A stretch of 64,000 nucleotides of DNA from contig CAVNZM010000010.1 of NCBI GenBank assembly GCA_963693365.1, positions 1,612,001 through 1,676,000 of the forward strand. The letters run 5' to 3'. A model generated the notes under the pieces. It searched no databases, was not told the origin of the DNA, and saw only the letters and a list, made by a program, of their open reading frames with translations. Both the position numbers and the translations under genes were made by a program. Below are positions 52,825 to 63,757 of the stretch, piece after piece; position 1 is the first letter of the stretch; every line of letters starts with the position of its first letter. This DNA comes from Amoebidium appalachense (taxonomy: Eukaryota > Ichthyosporea).

Positions 52825-53648
52825 GAGGGTTGGATTCACACCATTTGACTTTTGCCAGCTCGTCCACGGGGGTGGGTGGGTCCGCGTCAGGTTGAGGTGC
52901 AGCCCCTTTCTCTTGGTGCTTTAATGGGAAAAAAGATGTCTTCTGTGCGTAGACCATACCGTAAGGCAACATATACTAAACGATACAGATGTGTAGACCT
53001 GTATCTCGAACACGTTTTCATGAAACTCTATTTTCCCCTCAAGCCGTAAGGATGTTGTGTCATGACCCCGCGGGCTAGTTTTATGGATTTATGCTGACAT
53101 GGTATGCTACACTATCACCGTAGAGTGCTTGTACCATCATCGCACATGTTTTCTTGAATGTAATCATGCTATCCCTATAAGGTGCTGAAATGTTATAATA
53201 TCCCGTTGAATGCTTAGGAGATTATGGCATGCTAGACCCAATTATTTTATATCACAAGTTCCCTTATGATGTCTTGATGTTATTACCATGTGCTGGTCAG
53301 AAATTTACCCCGTGTCCCTGATCTTTTAGAGAATTACGTTGTCCACCGATCGGGTAAAACGACTCTTTGCACAGAACCCGTGGGACTGGGGAAAAAAAAC
53401 GTAGAAAGTGTCGTACACATGCATGTGTGGCTGGAAACAGGGGTTGTGTGAATGTATACGTGTTGGCGGTGAGAGCATGCCCATGGGTGAAAGTTTGGTT
53501 GCGTGTGTACACACAAAGGGCGGGGCGGGCTGGGGGGGGGGGGGGGGGGGTAAGAAAAGCTGGAATTAACCAGGATAGAAGAGGTAACAGAAAGAATTCA
53601 TGTGCACCTTATCAGAGGGACCAGGTGGTGACTTGGTGCTAAAAGTAG
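44660..53648 (-). CDS. SANT/Myb and TPR protein, right copy, multi-exon
   Basis: Minus-strand exons: 53648-53608, 52918-52842, 51977-51866, 51051-50949 (end uncertain), 50537-50207, 49511-48817, 48027-47960, 47011-46841, 45966-45848 and 44805-44660. From the TSTSHQQE exon onward it is nearly the same protein as the left gene (acidic linker, TPR pair, ASRLPGA-stop). Before that the exons are diverged paralogues: ELAKVKW|SKEDDDRLMLVG against [19 protein letters not shown], with identical splice phases. The exon with SANT helix 3 is missing, yet the phase-0 join keeps the frame open. The two genes converge tail-to-tail. A nuclear DNA or chromatin role is inferred from SANT only. Confidence 0.68.
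45848..45966 (-). CDS. SANT-TPR right gene: TPR motif 2
   Basis: 119 bp, as in 30715-30833. [14 protein letters not shown] is unchanged, while the following KQGNK is KRGNK here. Confidence 0.76.
46841..47011 (-). CDS. SANT-TPR right gene: TPR motif 1
   Basis: 171 bp, as in 29693-29863. The TPR residues [13 protein letters not shown] and [10 protein letters not shown] are conserved; T to A in AIASNSDR is the visible change. Confidence 0.74.
47960..48027 (-). CDS. SANT-TPR right gene: exon QSESKFEQ
   Basis: Counterpart of 28686-28753 with the same splice phases; reads [20 protein letters not shown]. Confidence 0.66.
48817..49511 (-). CDS. SANT-TPR right gene: large acidic exon
   Basis: 695 bp, same boundaries as 27184-27878. 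About nine of 231 residues differ (for example SSSEMNPQ for [17 protein letters not shown] for [15 protein letters not shown] for EEDELD). The reading frame is kept throughout. Confidence 0.76.
49512..50206. repeat. Right-gene intron: G-rich, expanded (AT)n and (GA)n
   Basis: G-rich purine repeats 49516-50060, then (TA)n 50066-50116 and (GA)n 50117-50142. The left arm has only a short interrupted TATATGTATG stretch there, so the (AT)n expanded after duplication. Confidence 0.8.
50207..50537 (-). CDS. SANT-TPR right gene: Gln/His/Thr-rich exon
   Basis: Same length as 26039-26369. Changes such as S to N, V to M, S to F, T to I and V to L are scattered, with no stop. The unresolved exit phase is shared with the left copy. 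Confidence 0.52.
50949..51051 (-). CDS. SANT-TPR right gene: exon TSTSHQQE (end uncertain)
   Basis: Counterpart of 25528-25630, same length, one residue change seen (MSLCD for MSFCD). Phase 0 entry allows a direct join to the SANT exon at 51866. Confidence 0.42.
51389..51865. other. Right-gene intron outside the duplication
   Basis: A-rich with A/G runs, then imperfect 30-40 bp repeats of an aaaaagtgagatacaatgca-like unit (51550-51740), a C run 51753-51782 joined to A12. No counterpart of the SANT helix 3 exon was found. Confidence 0.55.
51866..51977 (-). CDS. SANT-TPR right gene: SANT helices 1-2
   Basis: From ctatgacgtag| to CGTTCG|gtaccc. Reads (W)SKEDDDRLMLVGAEMKLRG then GATWEEIARAVWEPHMRS, a clean SANT/Myb pattern (W..ED...L...G.TWEEIA). 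It is the paralogue of 23621-23735, with the same phases but only about 40 percent identity by eye, in contrast to the near-identity of the exons that follow. Confidence 0.75.
51978..52841. repeat. Right-gene intron: multiple C, A and G runs
   Basis: G run 52040-52058, C run plus A9 plus G run (52087-52144), one of the longest C runs (52206-52275), CT-rich 52480-52740 and T run plus G run 52787-52826. Confidence 0.85.
52842..52918 (-). CDS. SANT-TPR right gene: Pro-rich exon before SANT
   Basis: From cttttttcccattaaag| to AAATG|gtgtga. Reads HQEKGAAPQPDADPPTPVDE then LAKVK, with TG left to make the SANT Trp, exactly as in the left gene's 22669-22988 exon, which is four times longer. Confidence 0.65.
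52919..53607. other. Right-gene intron, AT-rich unique
   Basis: Largely unique and AT-rich up to 53330, then a G run at 53532-53550. No supported exon. Confidence 0.5.
53608..53648 (-). CDS. SANT-TPR right gene: upstream mini-exon
   Basis: From acctctcaacag| to GATAAG|gtgcac: TFSTKSPPGPSDK, phase 1 in and 0 out, joining HQEKGAAP in frame. TFST and the same entry phase are shared with the exon at 13485-13546 of the left locus. Confidence 0.45.
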
Positions 53649-53675
53649 CTGTTGAGAGGTAAGTGGGCGTTAACC

Positions 53676-53717
<42 letters not shown>

Positions 53718-53807
53718 CGCGCGCACGCAGTGCGAGTGCATGTGTGCTCGGGTGTGTGTGTGTGTGTGTGTGTGGGTGTGTGTCCGTGTATATATATGCG
53801 CGCGCGC

Positions 53808-53869
<62 letters not shown>

Positions 53870-53958
53870 TGTGCGTGTGTGTGGGTGGGTGGGGTGTGTG
53901 TATGTGTGCTTGCGCATACGCGGGTGTGTGTGCGTGTAAGCTCGGGTGTGTGTTCGTG

Positions 53959-53999
<41 letters not shown>

Positions 54000-55111
54000 G
54001 TGTGTGGGGGGTGGGGGCATGTGTGTATGCGTGTTTGTGTGTTTGTGCTTGTGCTTGTGTGGTTGTGTGTGTGTGTGTGCGTGTGTATATATTTAGGTAG
54101 GTGGTGGTGTGTGTGTGTGTGTGTTTGGAGGGAGGTAAGGAGGGGGGGGGGGGGGGGGGGGGGGAGGGGGGGGGGGGGGGGATAATTTCCACATCCGGAA
54201 GCATTCCACACAACTATGTCGCATGCCACACCCTTGCTTATGTCTTTTTTTCCTGGCTCAAATTGATGAAAAACATTCATTCCCCTACCCCACTACACAA
54301 GAGAACATACAAATAGCCGTCCAACCAGGCCATTGTTACACACACTTCTTGTTGTATCTTCGTAACATACATCAGCCCAATACCCCCCCCCCCCCCCCCC
54401 CTCCCTCTCTCCCTCCCTCCCTCCCTCCCTCCCTCCCTCCCTCCCTCCCCCCCTCCCCCCCCCCCCCCTCCCTCCCTCCCTCCCTCCCTCCCTCCCTCCC
54501 TCACTTTCTCTCTCTTTCCCCCCTCCCTCCCTCCCTTACTTTCTCTCTCTTTCCCCCCCCTCTCCCCCTCAACCCCATCACCCCTCTATCGCCCCCTCCC
54601 CCCTCTCCCCTTCTCTTCCCCCCTTTCTCCCCCTCCCCCTCTCCCCCCCTACCTCTCTCCCTCTTTCCCTCCCTCCCTCCCTCCCTCCCTCTCTCTTTCT
54701 CCCCCCTTCCCCAAAATGACCGTACTACCTATATGTACTTCCGCGCAAATTCACTACCAACCTACACATAAGTACTTAGCCCATTTCCAATCAAATCCTT
54801 ACCCCTCAACCCGCCCCCCCCTCCCCCCCCCCACAAAAAAAAGGACCCCCCTCCACTCCCCCCCAAAAAGATTGCCTAAAGAAGAAAAAATATAGTTATG
54901 AAAGGGCATTAATATAATAGAGGGGGTCCAGGGAAGGGGGGGGGGGGAAGGGGTTGCACACATAAAAGAGCGGCGTGGAGAGGGAAAAAACAAGAGAGTA
55001 AGAAAGAAAAGGGTGAACGCGAAGTGAAACAGATCCAACCCGAACCAAAAACACATTTAAGGAATACTCAGAGGTTTGTCCATAGGCAAAGGGGAAATTG
55101 GGGAATGGTGT

Positions 55112-55146
<35 letters not shown>

Positions 55147-55259
55147 GGAGGGGAGGGAGGGGGGGGGGGGGGGTTAACAGCTCACTGTGGCCAACCAGGT
55201 CTACATGGGTCTGCAGATTTAACAGGCAGCAACAGGAACTCACCTATTGCATTTTGCAG
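53649..55259. repeat. (GT)n, G runs, (CCCT)n
   Basis: (GT)n 53679-53715, 53813-53866 and 53955-53980, G runs 54138-54180, (CCCT)n 54405-54500 and 54660-54690, G run 55112-55143. A minus-strand frame near 54190-54280 (EPGKKDISKGVACDIVVWNA) might be another 5' exon of the right gene, but splice sites are unclear. Confidence 0.7.
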
Positions 55260-55421
55260 ATGCCATGCGGCCTGCCTGCCTGTGATTGGCTCATGCCGAT
55301 GCAGTGATGACCTTTTTGGTTGGTCAATAGCCGGTCCCCTAAACGGCCTATGTGAAGTTAACGAGGCCATGATAAAGCACCGTGGAATCCATCTGCCCAT
55401 CCCTGTAGAGTGGAGGGAGAG
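55260..55421 (+). CDS. Candidate exon of an unknown plus-strand gene
   Basis: Good splice signals (attgcattttgcag| and AGAG|gtgagg). Reads CHAACLPVIGSCRCSDDLFG, WSIAGPLNGLCEVNEAMIKH and RGIHLPIPVEWRE. Phase 2 out fits the candidate at 55802. No family recognised. Confidence 0.42.
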
Positions 55422-55525
55422 GTGAGGTAAGGGACGGAGTGGGGGAGGGTGTGGATGGGGAGGGAACCGATAACACCATTGCGAGTGTGTCAATTTGGGT
55501 GAATGGGTGTGTCTGTCTGTCTGTC

Positions 55526-55583
<58 letters not shown>

Positions 55584-55801
55584 CGCGCGCGCGCGTGGGC
55601 ATGCCTGCGTGTGCGTGTGCGTGTGCGTGTGCGCATGTGTGTGTGCGCGCGCGCATGTGCGTGCGTGCGTGTGCGTGTGCGTGCGTGCGTGCGTGTTTGT
55701 GTGTGCTTGCGTGTGTAAGTGGTTGTGTGTGCTTGCGTGTGTCTTCCGGGAGAAAGGGGGGAGGGGGGGAGGGAAAGAAGGGGAAAACAAGAGAATTACA
55801 G
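55422..55801. repeat. (GT)n and (GTGC)n arrays
   Basis: (CTGT)n 55510-55530, (GT)n 55531-55576 and mixed GTGC repeats to 55740, between the two candidate exons. Confidence 0.85.
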
Positions 55802-55925
55802 GCGGTTGCCAGACATATGTCAACCAGGTAGTCAAGGGCATCGAGAATACCAAAGAGAGGAGGATGGGGGGGCTGTGATTGGGGATGGGGTGGGGTATGT
55901 GAAAGAGGAATATAGTACAATATAA
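55802..55925 (+). CDS. Candidate last exon, unknown gene
   Basis: Follows gagaattacag|. In phase with 55260-55421 it reads [20 protein letters not shown] then [20 protein letters not shown] and stops. The alternative frame ([20 protein letters not shown]) is also open, so the reading is uncertain. Confidence 0.3.
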
Positions 55926-56184
55926 CTGTGAGGGCAAGTAAGACCAGGTGGTTCTAATCTTGTCATGAGCCTGAGACTTTGGTGCTGGGAAAAAAGAAGA
56001 AGAGTCGACAGGTACTGGTTATATCAGATGCTATTTGAAGTGATGCATACGTAACTCATATCCCACCCCCCTCCCCCCACCCCCGTTCAACCAATTTAAG
56101 AACGATCCCCGTATTGCTCCCCTCCCTCCCCCCCCCCCCCCCCTCCCCCCGGCGGGCAGGCTGCCCCCACCCAAACAAACAGCT

Positions 56185-56231
<47 letters not shown>

Positions 56232-58090
56232 ACAAAGACACAAACACATACACCCCGTCCTCTCTCTCCCTCTCTCCCTCCCTCCCTCCCCCTCTCTCCT
56301 TCCCTCCCTCCCTCTCGCTCCCTCTCCCTCCCTCCATCCTTAACTCCGTCCCTCCCTCCCTCCCTCCCTCCCTCCTTCCACTCCCCTCCCCCCTCCCCCT
56401 CCCCTCATATGGTTCGCACGGTGCTTTCGGTTCATGCGTTCCGGCAGTTCATACGGGTCATACGCCTCCCCCCTCCCCCGCCCCCAAGCTCCCGGGCCCG
56501 GGCCCGGGCCCGGGCCCGGCCCCCAACCCCCGCCCCCGCTTTGCCCCCGCCCCCGCCCCTTCCCCCTTCTCCTCCCCCTCCCCTTCCCCCCTCGTGCTCC
56601 CCCTCACCTTCCCTCTCAATCTCCCCCTCCCTCTCCCTCTACCTCAACCTCTCCCTCTCTCTTCCCTCTCCCTCTCCGTTTCCCTCTCCCTCTCCCTCTC
56701 CCTCGCCCTCTCTATCTCTCACCCCTGCCCCTCCCCCAGCCCCCGCTTATCTCCACTGCCCCTTTGTCCCTACTCCAGATTTACACATCAATATATACGA
56801 AATCAACAAGCACCGCGCTCCTGCGGCCCTCCGTGCCCAGCTCAATTTGTCCAACATGCTCGTGCTTTGTAGTCAAATGTTTTTAAAACGCCCGACGACC
56901 CCCAGAAGCTCACCTTGAGCTTCTCATAGCCCTAAACCTCTGCCACTTCCTACACACACGTTATCCTTGCCTGTAAGCCACTGAACTTAGCCCAGCTAAA
57001 CATGGTATCAACGCCTTGAAGCACCAGGAAAACCAGACAAGAGTGTAGGAAGGGGAGAGGGAAGAGACCTAGACGTCGGTAGGGCGGGATGGGAATGGAA
57101 ATATCTCCAACCACAAGCACAAACGAGGAGAACGAGCTTGGACTTACTTGGCCATGGTCCGTGAAGCATTCGCCAAGCACTCCGCACGCGCAAGCCGATG
57201 TAATGTTCAAAAAAAAAAAAAAAAAAAAAAAAGAATCTTTTCCGCTCAACGTGACATGCACTTCCTAATTAACGCCGGTTTGTTTCGGAGGGTGTGTCCA
57301 ACATTCAATCCAGATGGAAGGGGAAAAAAAAGTAGTACATTAACAGTCCTCGAGCTCGCAACGTGGTGTGCACTTCCCTGAACAACGCCGGTTTCTTTCG
57401 GGGTTTGTGTCCAACCTCTCAATCTAAATCTCAATGGCCCGGGTACCATATCAGGAGCGGGCAATTTTTGAATTCTCCCTCCCCGGCCCCGCCGGGGAAA
57501 ATTTGAGGTTTTTGGACCTCAAAGAAGTCAAATCCTGCAAAATCCACTACCGGGAGGCCAAAAAGGGTGATTTTACAAAAAAGGAGGGACATACATGAAA
57601 AAGAGAAAATGGGCGAGTTCAGTGGGCTGCCGATAAGTATATTTCGTGCTGGGCCGGTATACATGCTGCCGTGGTTGTTGCTGTAGACGGCAGTATGGCA
57701 TCGCATGTGTCACGTGACCTGCACGTGAATGCGACCATGTGCAGGCACTGAGTCTAGGGGGATTTGTATGTGTGTTTTGGAGCACCGACAAGGCAGAGCC
57801 AGGGTGAGGGATGTGTAAACATGGAGTTTAGGGAGATCGTGCTGCTATTGTAACATGTGCACAAAACAGCCACGTGCACCGGCACACTCCGGTGTACAGA
57901 ACAATAATATGCACATGCGTCACTGTAATATCATGTATGCGCATGCCGCACAAGGTTTAGGAGACCACCACAGTATATACTATTTTCTTTTGGTTGATAT
58001 CCATGTAGGAATGGTGTGTTGCAGTTGTCATGATCAGCCTGAGGCAGGCACGTGCACTCACTGAATCACTAGAACTCATGAATAAAAAAT
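55926..58090. other. C/CT-rich block, then unique region
   Basis: C runs 56122-56155 and 56187-56217, CCCT/CCG-rich to 56750. 56779-56918 could be a last exon (LHINIYEINKHRAPAALRAQ..., acceptor tactccag). 57255-57310 and 57370-57420 are diverged direct repeats 115 bp apart. Unique sequence with AATAAA at 58081-58086 follows. No gene is firm. Confidence 0.4.
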
Positions 58091-58312
58091 ACATTCGCTA
58101 AAAACGGCAAGGTAAATTTGGGGCCAAGCTATTATTTCCCCCTTTTAAACGTTTTTTTAGCTCCAAGAACTTCGACGCCAAAATTTCTATATTTGGCCAT
58201 CGTATATGATAATGAACACGTGTACTTAAATTAAAGTAGTTATATAAATATGAGCGGCCCGTTACAAATACAGTGACGAAAAACAGTGACCCACGAGCAG
58301 TTTTTCTTTCTA

Positions 58313-58392
<80 letters not shown>

Positions 58393-59235
58393 AGACACAC
58401 ACACCACCACCACGGTGACCACCACCACCACCACCACCACCACTCACCCCTTAGAAAAACCACACACATACGTGCACGTGTACACACACACACAGAACAC
58501 CACCACCACCTCCACTGGACCCCATTTCCTCGTTGTTTTCTTAAGCCTTCAGACCAGTCCTGCACACTGGAGTTAAACAATTGAATTCACCTAGGCTGAC
58601 ATGCATCCACCCCCGCCTTCCACTTCCCCCCTCCCCCCCACCCCCACCCCCCACCCCCCCCACCCCCACCCCCTCCCCCTCGATGAAGAAGGGCCCCCGT
58701 AAGCCTTGGGGGGGGGGGGGGGGGGGGGGGGGGGGAGGGGGGGAAGGGGGGAGCTCTTGAGCCTCCGGGTAGGGAAGTGGGGTCCGGGGATCCGGAGAGG
58801 AGGGGGGGGGGGGGGGGGGGGGGGGGAAGGGGGCATATAATATTGGGCCTAGATATCATAGTATGGGGCCCCGGGGGAGGGAGAGGTGGGGGGGGAGGGG
58901 GGAGGATCCACGGGAAAGACCTTTAGCTGCATGTTCTTATTTATACCCCCTTCGAATCATCCCCCCTCTCCCCCCCCCCCTCCCCCCCCCCTGAGTGCAG
59001 GCCGTGACGTAGCTACGATAACCCTGCAGAAGGCAACAAAAATGTATTAATTACTAGCACTATACATGTGTTCATAGTGCAGCTTGCACCACGTATGATC
59101 TCAGCAACTTTAAAGTAGTCACAAAGTTTAGTTATTTTCATTATTTTCATTGCTCTGAACTCTATTACTCTGAAATGATCACCGTGCATGTGCCGCAAGA
59201 TAACAACCCTATATGTGTGCAGCTGCTGCCTGCAG
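58091..59235. repeat. C/G runs, (CA)n, (CCA)n
   Basis: C run 58315-58357, (CA)n to 58392, (CCA)n 58404-58442, G runs 58709-58733 and 58803-58826. The remainder is unique. Confidence 0.75.
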
Positions 59236-59442
59236 GTTAGACTCGCTGAAAAGACAATTGTCAGTGTGCATCCGACGCTTGCAGCTGCAGCTAGCCTCTG
59301 CAACATTAATACTTGCCAAGTGAATGCTCTTACACTTGATCATCATTCACTCAAAAAACCGAGGACCGACAGATTAAATATTAATGTCGATCCGAATGAT
59401 CAGCAAGTGTCTATGCGTACTACTATATATACACACACGTAA
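59236..59442 (+). CDS. Candidate exon, unknown protein
   Basis: Follows gctgctgcctgcag| and is open to a stop: VRLAEKTIVSVHPTLAAAAS, LCNINTCQVNALTLDHHSLK and KPRTDRLNINVDPNDQQVSM. Codon use looks coding-like, but there is no partner exon or known family. Confidence 0.33.
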   Translation, partial: VRLAEKTIVSVHPTLAAAASLCNINTCQVNALTLDHHSLKKPRTDRLNINVDPNDQQVSMRTTIYTHT

Positions 59443-60241
<799 letters not shown>

Positions 60242-61357
60242 TTAGACACTAGTTTGGCTACTCTGACTACTCTGAGATCCTGATTGGCTGCCTGCAGACT
60301 TGCGGCCACGATTACTTTGCTTTCGATCGTGCCATTGCAGCTGCGTCTCTCCAGCAGGTGGCAACGCCAGGCCCAGCACAGCAGATGCACGAGAAGGGGG
60401 TGGGAACTGCCCACCAGCCGAGGGCTGGCCCACATGGCCCAAGTAAGGATGGGGACCGTGCTGCGGCAGTAGCCCAGGCATGGGGAAGGCAGGGCCGGGC
60501 TGAGGCGGCATGATGCCCCACGGTGGGGGCCAGCCATGTGGGTGGTGCGGGCCTGGATGGGGTGCAGGGGGCATGTGCGGCACATGGCCCTGCTGCATGT
60601 CAAGCGCGGGTGCTGGTGGCATGGCATCCTGATTGGCTGCAACCCAACGTGGGCAGCTCTTGGCCCGATTGGAGCCGGGGCAGCCCTTGCCCTGGCGGCC
60701 ACACGTCTTGCAGGTCTTGGGGGCTCTCTGGGGTGGCTGCATAGGAGGGGGCACCGGCAAATCCATCTGCAGGGGCCCCTCAGGGCCAATGTTGCGATGC
60801 TTTTTGCCCACTAGCATGGGCAAGGGCCGCTCACGCTGCGCCCCTGCATCGACACCGTCTGGAACAGGGAGGGGTGGCAAGGGGGCAGGCCGTATGGTTG
60901 CTGGCACAGCGTCTGCCCTCTCCTCGCGCATACGCTTGCGGTGATCTGCCAGGCCCTCGTGTGTGGAGCGCTGTGCATGTGCCGTCTGCCAGGTCTTCCA
61001 CTTGTCGAAATGCTTCTTGATGTAGGCCGCATCCTTCATGTAGATTCCCCCAGCCACAGAGGCAGCCTTGTTGAAGTCTTGGGCCAAAGCCTCGAACAGC
61101 TGGCCGTTGGGCTTTGCATGTGCCTTGTAGGTGCCCAGGAGCAGCGTGCTGAATAGCTTGCGCTCCTGAGGGGTAAGCACCGGAAGGAAGGGGATGGCCA
61201 CATGTTGCTTCTGCGCCAGGAACTTGTAGTCGCCCCTCAGTGCAGGGTCCGGCTGTGGTGCACCACGCGCCACCTGGTTGCCCCCCCCCCATGGCAGCAC
61301 CGTCACCCTCCTCGACCTCACAGTCCTCTGGCCCGCCCATCACGCCATTGGCACCCC
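60242..61357 (-). CDS. Exon 3 of the exonuclease gene, Cys knuckle, poly-G frameshift
   Basis: From ctgcctcacag| to a stop at 60242. The early frame (GGANGVMGGPEDCEVEEGDG) and the main frame (NQVARGAPQPDPALRGDYKF onward) are joined only if the G run at 61281-61290 gains or loses a base, so either the copy is broken or the run is miscounted. The entry phase also does not match exon 2, so a small exon may lie between. Main features: HFDKWKTWQTAHAQRSTHE, the Cys knuckle and a Pro/His/Gly-rich tail ending SSQTSV. Confidence 0.6.
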
Positions 61358-61567
61358 CTGTGAGGCAGGATGCCAATATTAATTTACTACGCACACTGCA
61401 ATTTGGGTTTGGTAGACTTTGATACCTGCCGTTATTGTAGGACCCCTCCCCTCCACCCCCCCCATCTTCTCCCCCAACACAAGTAAAAAATGCATGTGGC
61501 TCTTTCCCCCCACAACCCTACATTATTTCTCTCTAGGCATATGAATAACCCCCACTCTCCTCCCCCC

Positions 61568-61640
<73 letters not shown>

Positions 61641-61843
61641 TTGCCCCCCTCTCTCTGAGGCTCAGGCTCTCTCTCTTCCCTCAGAAGTTTTGTCGAAGGT
61701 GTGCATGGTTGTGGGTGGAATGGTGAGTGTGTGCTAACGAGTGTATGTGTGTGTGCGCGTCAGTCACGCATGTTGTTGTTGCCGTTTTTTTTATTTTTAT
61801 TTTTTATTTTTTATTTTGGGGGGGGGGGGGGGGGGAGAGGCAC
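61358..61843. repeat. Intron with a long C run and G run
   Basis: C run 61570-61640 (about 70 bases), T-rich 61785-61817 and a G run 61818-61835 close to the exon 2 donor. Confidence 0.85.
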
Positions 61844-62469
61844 CTTCACATGTCCGTAATCCTCTTCATTCCACACAAATATTGCCTCGCTGAGTGCGCG
61901 TGCGTACTCAGCCCTGCGGGGGTGTGACTTGTACGTGCCGTCCGCCGTGTTTGCAATGGAGTGGAAGGCGTCATTCAGCACAGTCTGCCACACCACCTCC
62001 CCAGGCGGTGCCTGGCCCAACATGCCCTCTCTGGGAGCTGCCTCGGGTCCCCCTGGGGCTGCCTCAAGGCCCCCCGGGGCTGCCTGGGGGTCCTGGGGGG
62101 GTGCCTGTGGGCCGGCAAGGGGTTGCTGCTGCTCGGCAGGGGGAGGGGCTGGGTCAGGGACCACCGGCACCTCGGCACCTGGGTCCGGTGGGGGCTGAAT
62201 GGGCCGTAGCCACTGCAGGTGCACCATCAGCTCAAAGGGCGGCGGGCCCAGCTCTCCCAGGGTCTTGCCCTTGTCGGGGCCAAAGGGCACCTGCATGGCC
62301 GGCGACAGCACCTGATCCACCCGCACCACTGCATGCTTCTTGCCCACCTTCATGCCCCCCCAGCGCTCCGGCTGCACAGCCAGCACCACCCCGGTGGCTG
62401 CTGCAGCATGTGGGCCCCGCCGGGGCACAATCTCAACCCCTTCACCGAGTGCCTTTGCATGAAGCCGCG
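61844..62469 (-). CDS. Exon 2 of the exonuclease gene, Pro/Ala-rich
   Basis: Strong acceptor (ttttttgcttccctctatgacatgcag|). Two bases complete an Ala codon with exon 1: PNLS|ARLHAKALGEGVEIVP. Contains KVGKKHAVVRVDQVLSPAMQ and FGPDKGKTLGELGPP, a Pro/Ala linker with repeats, and YARALSEAIFVWNEEDYGHV before AAG|gtgcct. Confidence 0.68.
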
Positions 62470-62664
62470 CTGCATGTCATAGAGGGAAGCAAAAAACTCA
62501 GCCAAAAAGCCACAGCACCAACGTTTTTCTCTTCGCTCCACAAAAATCAAATGCATATTCCTTAGCAACCCCCCCCCCCCCCCCCCCCCCCCCTTCTCCC
62601 TCCCCCCCCCCCCCTCTCCCAGTGCCCAGCTTGTGTGGCACTTGCACGTGTTAACAGTGCTATA

Positions 62665-62695
<31 letters not shown>

Positions 62696-62913
62696 CCACC
62701 ACCACCACCACCAATCACCCCCTCCTTTGATAGCCACCCGACACCCAGCATAACACAACTGGAACACTGGCCCATGTGGTCAGCCACCCCCCCCCCCCCC
62801 CCCCCCCCCCCTCCCCCCCTCCCCCCTCCCCCTCTCCTCTGGGGGGCCCACAATCTTTCTATATCTGGCATAAGCACATAAGCACTGGGGCAAAAAGCAG
62901 GTGGGATACACAC
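62470..62913. repeat. Intron with four C runs
   Basis: C runs at 62570-62593, 62667-62694 and 62788-62811 with (CCA)n 62694-62712. Coding-strand G tracts produce the Gly-rich open frames seen here. Confidence 0.85.
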
Positions 62914-63757
62914 CTGACAGGTTTGGCCTATCGACCACGGCCGAGTAGACCTGCAGGGACGCATATGCATCAAGGGCAGCGTAGGTGGCCTGCACCTCTG
63001 ATAGCGGCTCGTGCCAGTTGGAGCATCGAACAAGTGCCGGCTTGGGCAGCTTCTTGCCTATGACCTGGGCAGTGATGTCGGCCAAGCCCCGGGCCGCAGA
63101 GGTGATAGCTGCACGGGCATAGCAGAACCGGCCCAGCTCCAGATAGCTGGCCACAGGGGTGCCGTAGTCCTTGTTGAGGTGGGCCGAGTCCGTGCCGATC
63201 TGCTTGCCCACCTTGATGATGCTGGGGTCCCTAAGCAGCGCAATCAGCTCGTCCACCAGCCGCGCGGGCGGGCTGTGGTTGGGGCCCATGCGTGCCAAGT
63301 GGAAGATGTACACGGCCCGTGCGGTGGCAATCTGCAGCGTGCAAACCTTGGACCGCGCCTGGCCCACCCGATAGACCCACTCGCAGTCCAGCCCCACCAC
63401 GCGGTGCTGCTGCCCCTCCAGGTCGGCACGAATGGCCGCTGTAGCCACCACCGCCCCCTGGCAGTCGGTGTACACCGGCTTAGGGTAGTTGGCCGGCAGC
63501 TCCAGCCCAGGCAGACCGTCCGTCACGCTTACCAGCGCAGCCTCGTTCAGACGGACGGGGCATTTTGGCCGGGCTAGGGTTGGAAACATGCGCTCAACAA
63601 ACGCCCGGTCTTGGCAGCACCGATCTGTGTAGAAGAAGGCCGGGCCCTTGCTGTTGAGCGCCGCCGTGGTGGCAGAGATGCGCTGGATCACGGGCTCAAT
63701 CTCCTGGTGGCTGCAGTCCCGTGTAAATACCTGCGCCCGGATCTCTGGGGTGCCGCA
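62914..63757 (-). CDS. Exon 1: transposase-like strand and DEDDy 3'-5' exonuclease
   Basis: Acceptor gccctctcacacag|, donor CTGTCAG|gtgtgt. Exonuclease motifs: VVGLDCEWVYRVGQ (Exo I, D and E), KVGKQIGTDSAHLNKDYG (Exo II, D) and ATYAALDAYASLQVY (Exo III, Y...D). Such enzymes remove 3' nucleotides with two metal ions. The N-terminal YTDRCCQDRAFVERMFP has the conserved Asp of an RNase H-like fold, but the rest of that domain would be in an exon outside the window. Confidence 0.78.

Larger units (their letters stand above)
60242..63757 (-). mobile_element. Mobile-element-like gene: 3'-5' exonuclease with Cys knuckle
   Basis: Three GC-rich minus-strand exons (63757-62914, 62469-61844, 61357-60242), compositionally unlike the neighbouring genes. 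Exon 1 starts in a DDE-transposase-like strand (AFFYTDRCCQDRAFVERMFP) and continues into a DEDD exonuclease of the RNase D/WRN type. Exon 2 is a Pro-rich linker. Exon 3 has a basic helical region and a Cys knuckle (CKTCGRQGKGCPGSNRAKSC). Similar transposase-like plus exonuclease proteins are known as multi-copy mobile genes in algae and fungi; placing this one among them is inference. The 5' end lies right of the window. Confidence 0.6.

Noticed and set aside
53652-54100. Cys/Val-rich frames
   Set aside because: Translations of (GT)n microsatellites.
57148-57381. Plus-strand frame MVREAFAKHSARASRC...
   Set aside because: Runs through a poly-A stretch giving poly-Lys and a diverged duplication; no splice or family support.
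60831-61394. 187-residue frame overlapping the exonuclease gene exon 3
   Set aside because: Only its first 30 codons fit the gene; after the G run it is the wrong frame, as the other frame carries the basic helices and Cys knuckle.
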